Below are positions 25,574 to 32,925 of a DNA stretch of 46,131 bases, one piece after another. The position numbers and the translations under genes are program-made. This stretch comes from an uncultured Prevotella sp. (GTDB lineage: Bacteria; Bacteroidota; Bacteroidia; Bacteroidales; Bacteroidaceae). The stretch spans positions 1-46,131 of the forward strand of contig ONQB01000024.1 of NCBI GenBank assembly GCA_900319905.1. The letters run 5' to 3'. The notes beneath the pieces are model-generated. The model saw only the letters and a program-made list of their open reading frames with translations. It had not been told where the DNA came from and did no database searches. How positions within the stretch are numbered: position 1 is the first letter of the stretch; the number at the start of each line of letters is the position of its first letter.

Positions 25574-26746
25574 TTACCGCGGTGCCGTACTACGTCGCAG
25601 GGTGATGACGGCAATCTCCGGCGAGATGCCAAAGCGGAAAGGTATCAGTCCGCCAATACCCGACGTGACATAAAGATACTGCCGGCCCTTGCGGTAGAGA
25701 CCGTAATCCTCGCGATAGGCGATTTGCGTGGCACGCAGTCCAAATACCGACAGTTGTCCGCCATGGGTGTGGCCACTCAAGGTCAGCCGTGCCCTTGCAT
25801 CACGACGTATATGCTCATCCCACCCTTTGGGATTGTGCTGCAATACGATGGCAAAGGCCTTGCTGCCCACGCCCTGCATGGCACGAGGCAGGTTGGCACT
25901 ATCAGGCAGTTCAAGGTTCTGCTCTCCTACGATCACTAAGGAGTCGTTGCCACGGCGGATCACCTCGTGCGCATTGTTGAGCAGACGCCAGCCACAACGC
26001 TGCTCCAGTCGGATGGTGCTGCGGCAGTTGGACTGCTTTTGGGCCGAAGGCACTTTCACGTATTCCGCATAGTCATGATTGCCAAGCACGGAGACGACGC
26101 CATCGCGAGCCTGCAACCGCCGAAGGATTGGCACTACAGGCTTGATCTCCCGTGGCCGGATATTCTGCAAGTCGCCCGTGAAGGCTATGAGGTCTGGATG
26201 TTGTGCGTTGATACTGTCGATGTCTCGCACCAGCAGATGGCGCAGCGAACCCGTAAAGGTACCTACGTGCGCGTCGGAGAAGTGGACGATACGATAGCCG
26301 TCGAAGGCAGGCGGCAGGTCGTCGAACGTAACAGTGATATGCTTCACCTTCAACACCCGGAACCCGCGGGTGCTGCCGTAGCCAATCATAAACAGAGAGA
26401 TGACAATGATTACCGTAGCCACCGGCGTGCCCCAGTTGCGATGGGAGTGTGTGATATAATGACGGGTAAGACGGCCCAACACGGAGAACAGACTGAACAC
26501 AGCCTTGGGATAGACCACGATGCCTACCAGCAGCATGTAGAGGTTGACCCACCGCAGGTCGTCTGGCACAAAGTTACGGATCGTGCCCAAGGCAATGGTG
26601 TAGACCAGCATTCCCATGCTCGGCGACCACCACAGCAACCGCTTCCACCAACGATAACCGCTGTGGTGACGCCAATAATGCATGTCGATATAGAGATCGC
26701 TCAGCATGATGGCTAAGATGATGGGTATCATGATTCGTGCTACCAT
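25574..26746 (-). CDS. Membrane-anchored metallophosphoesterase
   Basis: The 390-residue protein starts with several hydrophobic segments (about 1-140) and then a calcineurin-like phosphoesterase domain facing one side of the membrane. Motifs are HFSDAHVG (D-x-H), FTGDLQN, GNHDYAEY, and LSGHTHGGQLSVFG. The arrangement resembles the YaeI/YkuE-type enzymes, some of which hydrolyse UDP-diacylglucosamine or other lipid phosphates; the true substrate is unknown. The start is the first ATG 41 nt after the preceding gene. Confidence 0.9.
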   Translation of the reverse strand: MVARIMIPIILAIMLSDLYIDMHYWRHHSGYRWWKRLLWWSPSMGMLVYTIALGTIRNFVPDDLRWVNLYMLLVGIVVYPKAVFSLFSVLGRLTRHYITHSHRNWGTPVATVIIVISLFMIGYGSTRGFRVLKVKHITVTFDDLPPAFDGYRIVHFSDAHVGTFTGSLRHLLVRDIDSINAQHPDLIAFTGDLQNIRPREIKPVVPILRRLQARDGVVSVLGNHDYAEYVKVPSAQKQSNCRSTIRLEQRCGWRLLNNAHEVIRRGNDSLVIVGEQNLELPDSANLPRAMQGVGSKAFAIVLQHNPKGWDEHIRRDARARLTLSGHTHGGQLSVFGLRATQIAYREDYGLYRKGRQYLYVTSGIGGLIPFRFGISPEIAVITLRRSTAPR

Positions 26747-26787
26747 GATGTTGTCTTTACCTCATTACGATGTGATGTCTTTACCCG

Positions 26788-27615
26788 TTATCCATTGGCC
26801 AGACTCGTCTGCAGGAAACGCCGCATGAGCGTCAATGGCAGTCCACGCCGCCGAGCGTAGTCGCGCAACTGGTCCTCACCAATCTTTCCGATGCCGAAGT
26901 AGTAGGCTTTGGGATGGGCGAAGATAAGTCCCGACACCGAGGCCTTGGGATGCATCATGCCGCTCTCAGTGAGGCGGATTCCGATGCGACTCATGTCGAT
27001 GAGGTCGTTGAGGAGGAAGTTGATGCTCATGTCGGGTATCGAGGGATAGCCCACGGCAGGTCTGATGCCCTGATAGTGGGCATTGAGCATATCGTCGATG
27101 GATACCTGCTCGTCTTTGGCATAGCCCCAGTACTGCCGCCGAATGTCCTTGTGCATATACTCCGCCGTTGCCTCTGCCAGACGCTCGGCAAGCGTGAGGG
27201 CCAGCATGTGGCGATAGACATCATCGTCATACTCACGCTCGATATCGCCGTCAATGGTTGTGGCAAACACGCCCAGCCTATCGGCTATGCCCGATGACTT
27301 TGGACGCAGGAAGTCGGCCAGACACACACTGGGTTTGGGATGTTCACTGAGTCTTTCAAGGGGGCGTTGTTGTCGGAGCATGGGCAGACGACGTCCGTCG
27401 GTCAGGACAATATCGTCGCCGTCGCCATTGGCGTCGAACAGCTCAAACACTCCATGCGTATGGTAACGGCCTTGCCAACTGTCGAGCATCGCCTCAGCGT
27501 CAGCACGCAGGCGGTCGCGCTCGGCACTGTCTTTGCCGTTCATGCTCCACCCATGAAAGAAGTAAACCCAACTGATATAGGGTCTAATGTCATTGATGTC
27601 GTAGTGTATTACCAT
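26788..27615 (-). CDS. Stand-alone MetH activation (SAM-binding) domain protein
   Basis: The 275-residue protein matches the C-terminal reactivation domain of cobalamin-dependent methionine synthase: DFLRPKSSGIADRLGVFATT, then the SAM-binding YQGIRPAVGYPSIPD, then IGIRLTESGMMHPKASVSGL and HPKAYYFGIGKI. In MetH this module remethylates inactive cob(II)alamin using SAM and flavodoxin. Here it is a separate polypeptide, so the rest of MetH is expected elsewhere in the genome. It starts 9 nt after the dihydroorotase stop, so the two are co-transcribed. Confidence 0.9.
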   Translation of the reverse strand: MVIHYDINDIRPYISWVYFFHGWSMNGKDSAERDRLRADAEAMLDSWQGRYHTHGVFELFDANGDGDDIVLTDGRRLPMLRQQRPLERLSEHPKPSVCLADFLRPKSSGIADRLGVFATTIDGDIEREYDDDVYRHMLALTLAERLAEATAEYMHKDIRRQYWGYAKDEQVSIDDMLNAHYQGIRPAVGYPSIPDMSINFLLNDLIDMSRIGIRLTESGMMHPKASVSGLIFAHPKAYYFGIGKIGEDQLRDYARRRGLPLTLMRRFLQTSLANG

Positions 27616-27624
27616 TTTCTTCTA

Positions 27625-28980
27625 TCAACAGCGAAACCTCACCGCCTCGCCAATATAATCCTCATCCATCTTTCCCTCGTGGTAGACAGTGTGGCCATTA
27701 CAGATGGTGCGCACCACCTGCCAGTCAAAGCGTTGACCCACCAACGGGCTCCAACCGCATTTCGACTGTATGTCGCTTTGGGCAAGCACCCATGGTCTGC
27801 GCCTGACGATGGTCACGTCGGCCTTATAGCCTTTGCGCAGGAAGCCACGGTCCTTGACCTCAAACAAACGGGCTGGATTGTGGCACATGAGCTGCACCAT
27901 GCGTTCCATGGACAGCACGCCACGGTCGACCAGCCCGAGCATGGCGACCAACGAGAACTGCACCATGGGCATGCCCGACGCAGCCCGCCGGCAACCGCCC
28001 TGCTTGTCACTCAAGAGATGTGGAGCATGGTCGGTACCGATGCACGTGATGCGCCCGTCGGTAAGGGCACGGCGCAGGGCACGACGATGGCTCACTGCCT
28101 TGACGGCAGGATTGCACTTGATAAGCGCACCCAGTCGGTCGTAGTCGTCGCTGCAGAACAGCAGATGGCTGATGACAGCCTCACCGGTGATCAGCGGGAA
28201 GGCCCCGTCCGTGAAGTGCGTATTAGATTCGAGCAAAGCCAGTTCCTGTTGTGTGGAGATATGGGCGATGTGCAGTCTCGTGCCATAGCGCTTGGCCAGT
28301 TCAACGGCAAGGCTGCTGCTGGCCATGCAGGATCTGACCGACCGGATGAGCGGATGAAGCCTCACCGCAGGATCCTCACCGTAACGTGCCACCATGCGTG
28401 CCATGTTACGGTTGATGATGCTGCTGTCTTCGCAATGCGTCATCAGCGGCAGCCGAAGGTCAGCACAGGTCTCAAACACAGCGTCGAGCGCCGTCTCTCC
28501 CTCCACGAGCATGCCACCCGTTGACGCACCCATAAACAACTTGATACCGGGGATGAGCGTCCGGTCGATATCCTTAAAGGTGGCGGCATTGCGATTGGTG
28601 GCCCCATAGAAGAAGCTGTAGTTGACGTGGCTGGTACGCGCTGCCCTGTCCATCTTGTCGACCAATGCCTCCGGCGTGGTGGTAGACGGATTGGTATTGG
28701 GCATCTCAAAATAGGTGGTCACCCCACCCCATGCCGCGGCACGCGACTCGCTCTCGATGTCGGCCTTCTGTGTCATGCCAGGCTCTCTGAAATGGACGTG
28801 CTCGTCGATGATACCGGGGAGTACAAAGCACCCCGTGGCATCTACATGATTATCGTAGTTGCCACGGGGTACTTCCTTTCCCGTCACCACCTGCTCTATC
28901 CGGTCATCGTCGATGATGAGCGATGCGCTACTGACGCGACCTTCATTGACTATCTTACCATTCTCAATGATTGTTCTCAT
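27625..28980 (-). CDS. pyrC: Dihydroorotase
   Basis: The 451-residue amidohydrolase catalyses the cyclisation of carbamoyl aspartate in pyrimidine synthesis. It shows DEHVHFREPG (zinc ligands), EMPNTNPSTTT, MTHCEDSSI, LHIAHISTQQE and IGTDHAPHLLSDK, with order and length of the class I (PyrC/hydantoinase-like) form. It lies in a minus-strand run with the DUF4369 lipoprotein upstream and the MetH activation domain downstream. Allantoinase is the main alternative, but the bacterial context favours dihydroorotase. Confidence 0.93.
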   Translation of the reverse strand: MRTIIENGKIVNEGRVSSASLIIDDDRIEQVVTGKEVPRGNYDNHVDATGCFVLPGIIDEHVHFREPGMTQKADIESESRAAAWGGVTTYFEMPNTNPSTTTPEALVDKMDRAARTSHVNYSFFYGATNRNAATFKDIDRTLIPGIKLFMGASTGGMLVEGETALDAVFETCADLRLPLMTHCEDSSIINRNMARMVARYGEDPAVRLHPLIRSVRSCMASSSLAVELAKRYGTRLHIAHISTQQELALLESNTHFTDGAFPLITGEAVISHLLFCSDDYDRLGALIKCNPAVKAVSHRRALRRALTDGRITCIGTDHAPHLLSDKQGGCRRAASGMPMVQFSLVAMLGLVDRGVLSMERMVQLMCHNPARLFEVKDRGFLRKGYKADVTIVRRRPWVLAQSDIQSKCGWSPLVGQRFDWQVVRTICNGHTVYHEGKMDEDYIGEAVRFRC

Positions 28981-29058
28981 CGCTGATTATTTGGTTTATC
29001 ATTGTCAAGCCCGTGACGGCTCCAGTCTTCCTTTCTGTGCTGCGACTGGGCCAGCCGT

Positions 29059-29086
29059 CTGGTTGCCGTGATATCACGGCAACCAG
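29059..29086. terminator. Perfect 28-bp palindrome
   Basis: CTGGTTGCCGTGAT is followed directly by its exact reverse complement, 7 nt after the stop of the DUF4369 lipoprotein gene and 78 nt before the dihydroorotase start. No loop and no T tract: it could be a hairpin terminator, or a protein-binding site controlling pyrC. Confidence 0.55.
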
Positions 29087-29092
29087 TGTATG

Positions 29093-29875
29093 TCATCTTG
29101 CCATCTCGTTGGGCGTGGGTCCATCCTGCGGAGGCATTGGCGCCACTCCTTGTTGTGACCCCATTCCGGCAGGCATCTTCGTGCCGTTCATGATGTTCTG
29201 GTTCTCCTGCGCGGCCTCGTAGTATTCCTTCACCTGTGGGTCGTTCTTGAACTTATCGGTGGCCTTACTCATAATATCCTCGACCCAGGCATCGAGCATC
29301 GGCACCTGATAACGGTTCATGCAGACGGTAATGAAGACATAGGGACCGAGCACGTTGTCGAAGTTGTCAGTCACAAACGACGTCACAAGCTTGTCTATCC
29401 GGTCATTGATGCGTGCATCCTCAGCCGCGAGCTGTGCGTTGACCACATTCATATTTCTGCCATTCATGATGGCCTGGTCGTGCTTGTGCACGAGGTCTGC
29501 GCTCTGACCGAGCAACTGATTGAACTTTACGCGGAACTTGCTCAGCTTGTCGTTGAGCGGTGTTCCCGACACCGTCTCCTGCGTATTATCAATCTTTACA
29601 TCTATATCGCCACTCTCCAGCACCACCGGCAGACTGTTGTTGTCGTCGAGAATGATGTTGGCCACCCTGACGGAGTCCATCGTTCCTGCGAACTCAAACT
29701 GGCCGTGCACCACGTCACAAGAATCCAAGTTTCTCAAGGACGTGTCTTTCAATACCTTCAGGTACAGCTTCTGCCCATCCAGACCCGACACACTCGTCGT
29801 GCCCGTGATATGGAAAGTATTGGCGCAAGACGTCAGGGCTAAAAGACTTACAATGGCGTATAATACTTTATTCAT
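29093..29875 (-). CDS. DUF4369-domain lipoprotein
   Basis: Start chosen at 29875, giving 260 residues with signal MNKVLYAIVSLLALTSC (Cys17); the upstream in-frame start adds nine residues before the signal. The first part (FHITGTTSVSGLDGQKLYLKV, LDSCDVVHGQFEFAGTMDS, LPVVLESGDIDVKID) matches DUF4369, often the N-terminal part of thioredoxin-like lipoproteins in Bacteroidota. No thioredoxin domain follows; the C-terminal half is helical and ends in a Met/Pro/Gln-rich tail. Function unknown; probably periplasm-facing. Confidence 0.85.
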   Translation of the reverse strand: MNKVLYAIVSLLALTSCANTFHITGTTSVSGLDGQKLYLKVLKDTSLRNLDSCDVVHGQFEFAGTMDSVRVANIILDDNNSLPVVLESGDIDVKIDNTQETVSGTPLNDKLSKFRVKFNQLLGQSADLVHKHDQAIMNGRNMNVVNAQLAAEDARINDRIDKLVTSFVTDNFDNVLGPYVFITVCMNRYQVPMLDAWVEDIMSKATDKFKNDPQVKEYYEAAQENQNIMNGTKMPAGMGSQQGVAPMPPQDGPTPNEMAR

Positions 29876-29958
29876 ATAATGCGTTCTTACTTTGTAAAGC
29901 AAAGATAATACGTATTCGTGAGGGGATAAAATAAATTTATCCTATTTAAAGGTATTGT

Positions 29959-30390
29959 CTACTCTTTTATATTTTTTTTGGATAGTTCATGGTCTATACG
30001 ATGTGCCGTATAAACCTCCAGTATGGCTGCAATGAGCAGCAGCACCACCCATTTGTTATATAATATAGAAATGTAAGTTTCCTGATTGGCAAACAACTCT
30101 CTGAAGAAGCTGTGTCCCGCATTGGCGTAGGCAGTGTCGGCCATGACAATGCCGGCCACTACAAACAGGATGTCGGCCAGATTCATGATACGCTTAAGCC
30201 GTCGCACCGTGAGTTCCTTACCCTCATAGACCTGGAGCAGCTGCATAGTGGCGAAAAGCACTGCGCCAGCCAGAAATACCCAGCACATCACGAGCTGCTG
30301 AACCATAAACACGAAGCAGCCCACGCCGATGACCATCAGCACGCCGCCTATAATGAAAAGGATGGATTGAATCTTACTGAGCTGTCTCAT
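29959..30390 (-). CDS. Small integral membrane protein of unknown function
   Basis: The 143-residue protein has four predicted membrane segments (around 9-31, 35-52, 70-88 and 112-128), separated by short charged loops such as EGKELTVRRLKRIMN. I do not recognise a named family. Its start overlaps the end of the FtsB-like gene by 17 nt, so the two are translationally linked, which hints at an envelope or division-related role. Confidence 0.75.
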   Translation of the reverse strand: MRQLSKIQSILFIIGGVLMVIGVGCFVFMVQQLVMCWVFLAGAVLFATMQLLQVYEGKELTVRRLKRIMNLADILFVVAGIVMADTAYANAGHSFFRELFANQETYISILYNKWVVLLLIAAILEVYTAHRIDHELSKKNIKE

Positions 30391-30736
30391 CTGATGCTAT
30401 ATCTTCTACATTCTTGTCTTGTGAATTCTCAGGCTTGTCGGTACTCAGCACAAAGATGTCCTCGTCATCGGCCTGCATAAAATAGCGCTCACGGGCAATG
30501 CGCTCTATGGTGCGCGGGTCCTTGCGCAGGGCACGAAGCTCTGCCGTGGCACGGTCATTCTGCTGTTCATACTTCTTGATTTCGGCCTTGAGCTGGCTGA
30601 TATGCAAGTCGTACTTCACTCGCTGCAGAAAACTGTTCTCATCGACAAAGCCTACCAGCACCACACCAATAATGACAGTGATGAGGTACTTGTAATGGGC
30701 AATAATGCCCAAGACGTTCAACAGTTTATTACTCAT
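30374..30736 (-). CDS. FtsB/DivIC-family septum formation initiator
   Basis: The ATG at 30736 gives 120 residues starting MSNKLLNVLG; the longer frame from 30781 reaches into the promoter. There is a short cytoplasmic N-terminus, one membrane helix (YLITVIIGVVLVGFV), a coiled coil (SQLKAEIKKYEQQNDRATAELRAL), then DPRTIERIARERYFMQADDE, the typical FtsB/DivIC ending. It would bind the FtsL/FtsQ-like divisome proteins. First gene of an operon with the four-helix membrane protein. Confidence 0.9.
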   Translation of the reverse strand: MSNKLLNVLGIIAHYKYLITVIIGVVLVGFVDENSFLQRVKYDLHISQLKAEIKKYEQQNDRATAELRALRKDPRTIERIARERYFMQADDEDIFVLSTDKPENSQDKNVEDIASDETAQ

Positions 30737-30778
30737 TTCAATTGGACTTTCAATTAGACTACCGATTGTATTGTCTTG

Positions 30779-30859
30779 CAAAGTTAAACCATTTCAAGCA
30801 GAAAAACAAAAGAAAACAACATAATTGTTTTGCCCTTCAGCCTTTTTGAGTTATCTTTG
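30779..30859. promoter_or_regulatory. Back-to-back promoters for ftsB-like gene (-) and dnaX (+)
   Basis: Minus strand: -7 TAACTTTG (plus CAAAGTTA, 30779-30786) and -33 TTTG (plus CAAA, 30807-30810), 20 nt apart. Plus strand: -33 TTTG 30829-30832 and -7 TATCTTTG 30852-30859, 19 nt apart. Both match the Bacteroidetes consensus closely. Confidence 0.8.
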
Positions 30860-30882
30860 CAAACAATAATTATCAGACCATA

Positions 30883-32766
30883 ATGGACAACAAGGACAAT
30901 TATATTGTTTCGGCAAGGAAGTATCGTCCGAAGACCTTTGCATCGGTAGTGGGCCAGGAAGCGCTCACCACGACGCTGCGCAATGCCGTAAAGAGCCGCA
31001 AGCTGGCGCATGCCTATCTCTTCTGCGGTCCCCGTGGCGTGGGCAAGACGACGTGCGCACGTATCTTCGCCAAAGCCATCAACTGTGAGCACCCCACCGA
31101 CGATGGCGAGGCCTGCAACGAATGCAACAGCTGCAAGGCATTCAACGAGGGACGCTCGATGAACATCTTCGAGCTCGACGCCGCCAGCAACAACTCAGTG
31201 GAGAACATCAAGTCGCTCATGGAGCAGACTCAGATACCACCGCAGACCGGACGCTACAAGGTGTTCATCATCGACGAGGTGCACATGCTGTCAACAGCCG
31301 CCTTCAATGCTTTCCTCAAGACGCTTGAGGAACCGCCACAGTACGTCATCTTCATCCTCGCCACTACCGAGAAGAACAAGATTCTGCCCACCATTCTCTC
31401 ACGCTGTCAGATCTTCGACTTCGAGCGCATGACCGTGCCCAAGATCATCAACCACCTGGAGATGGTGGCAAAGCGCGAGGGCATCACCTATGAGGAGGAG
31501 GCGCTCAACGTCATCGCGGAGAAAGCCGATGGCGGCATGCGCGACGCACTGTCTATCTTTGACCAGGTGACGAGCTTCTGCCAAGGGCACATTACTTACC
31601 AGAAGGTGCTGCAGGACCTTAACGTCCTTGATGCCGACAACTACTTCAAGATCGTAGACCTGGCACTGACCAATAAGGTGAGCGACATCATGGTGCTGCT
31701 CGACAGCATCATTGCCCGCGGCTTCGACGGATCCAATATCATCAATGGGCTGGCCGTACACGTGCGCAACGTGATGATGGCCAAGAACCCAGAGACGCTA
31801 CCCCTGCTCGAGGTGAGCGACCAGCAACGCCAACGCTATGAACAGCAGGCCAAGACCGCCCCACTGCCTTTCCTCTATAAGACACTGCGCATTCTCAATG
31901 AGTGCGACGTCAACTACCGCCAAAGCAGCAACAAGCGGTTGCTGGTGGAGCTGACGCTCATCAGGGTGGCCCAAATCACGCAGCCCGAAGATGCCGACGA
32001 TGCAGGCGCGGGGCGTAGCCCCATGAGACTGAAATCCCTGTTCAAGCATCAGAATGTCATCCAGCCAAATAAACCGGCTATGCAGGTGGCCGGGGCTGGA
32101 GCAAGACTGGCCAGATCGTCTGAATCAGTGCACGCACAGCATGCGCAGAACGACCGCCAAGAAGAGAATAGCCCCGCCAACATACCCTCTACAGCACCAG
32201 CCCCCAGTCAGCCCGCCATGCAGGCAACCGCCTCACAAAACGCGCCTTCGGCAACTCCACACACAGGACGCGTGCGATTCGCCATCAAAGACATCGGACC
32301 AACCTTCGCCTCATTGCGAAAGCAGAAACAAGAACATTCCTACGCCGACGCCATACAGGTGGACGAGAAAGAGGTGGAAAAGGAAAAGGTGGAGAAACCG
32401 GAAGAGAAATTTTCTGACGGCGATCTCATGCAGCAATGGATACTGATGTGCAACCGCATGCCCCAACGCTATGTGGGACTGGCAGCACGACTGAAAAACC
32501 TCGTGCCGCACATCACAGACTATCCCAACTTCGAAGTGGTGGTCGACAACCAGCTCATCCTCGACCAGATCATGGGCATCAGAAAGAATATTCGTGCCAC
32601 CATGCGCCTTAAGCTGCGCAACACGAAGATTGAGTTCATGCCCAGATTGGCCCAACAGGACGAGACCAAGCGTGCGCTTACCCGCACAGAGCTCTTCCAT
32701 GCGCTGTGTGAACAGAACAAGGACATCGACCGATTGCGCAAGGAACTGGGACTGGAACTGGTATAG
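30883..32766 (+). CDS. dnaX: DNA polymerase III subunit gamma/tau
   Basis: The 627-residue clamp-loader ATPase shows RKYRPKTFASVVGQ, Walker A GPRGVGKTTCARIFAKA, a zinc module (C-x8-C-x2-C-x2-C from NCEHP to CNSCKAF), DEVHMLSTAAFNAFLKTLEEPP and the SRC motif (LSRCQIFDF). After about residue 370 a low-complexity Ala/Gln/Ser linker leads to the tau-specific C-terminal region. The plus-strand promoter lies at 30829-30859. No obvious frameshift site for a separate gamma form was seen. Confidence 0.97.
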   Translation: MDNKDNYIVSARKYRPKTFASVVGQEALTTTLRNAVKSRKLAHAYLFCGPRGVGKTTCARIFAKAINCEHPTDDGEACNECNSCKAFNEGRSMNIFELDAASNNSVENIKSLMEQTQIPPQTGRYKVFIIDEVHMLSTAAFNAFLKTLEEPPQYVIFILATTEKNKILPTILSRCQIFDFERMTVPKIINHLEMVAKREGITYEEEALNVIAEKADGGMRDALSIFDQVTSFCQGHITYQKVLQDLNVLDADNYFKIVDLALTNKVSDIMVLLDSIIARGFDGSNIINGLAVHVRNVMMAKNPETLPLLEVSDQQRQRYEQQAKTAPLPFLYKTLRILNECDVNYRQSSNKRLLVELTLIRVAQITQPEDADDAGAGRSPMRLKSLFKHQNVIQPNKPAMQVAGAGARLARSSESVHAQHAQNDRQEENSPANIPSTAPAPSQPAMQATASQNAPSATPHTGRVRFAIKDIGPTFASLRKQKQEHSYADAIQVDEKEVEKEKVEKPEEKFSDGDLMQQWILMCNRMPQRYVGLAARLKNLVPHITDYPNFEVVVDNQLILDQIMGIRKNIRATMRLKLRNTKIEFMPRLAQQDETKRALTRTELFHALCEQNKDIDRLRKELGLELV

Positions 32767-32774
32767 AAAAGAGG

Positions 32775-32881
32775 AGTCCAGAAGTATAGAAGTCCGGAAG
32801 TCCTGTCATTACGTTGGCAATACCTAATTGTCAGATACTTTTGCAAATGACAGTTTTTCCGGGCTTTCGCACTTCTGGACT
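32775..32881. repeat. Repeat A, copy 2
   Basis: AGTCCAGAAGT (32775-32785) pairs with ACTTCTGGACT (32871-32881). The left arm has four 8-nt GAAGTYCR-like units. The core CATTACGTTGGCAATACCT continues into the same motif order (CAGATAC, then TGCAAATGAC) as the other copies. It fills the gap between the convergent dnaX and antiporter genes. The right arm is more diverged. Confidence 0.8.
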
Positions 32882-32925
32882 TTTAAGTTCCTGAGCAATC
32901 TCAGCATGGAATTTAATACAGTATA

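Noticed and set aside
26073-26552. Long open frame opposite or alongside the metallophosphoesterase gene
   Set aside because: The other frame contains all phosphoesterase motifs; this frame is an overlapping shadow with no domain.
27340-28524. 394-codon plus-strand frame across the MetH-activation and dihydroorotase genes
   Set aside because: Antisense to two well-supported genes and covers their junction; no family features.
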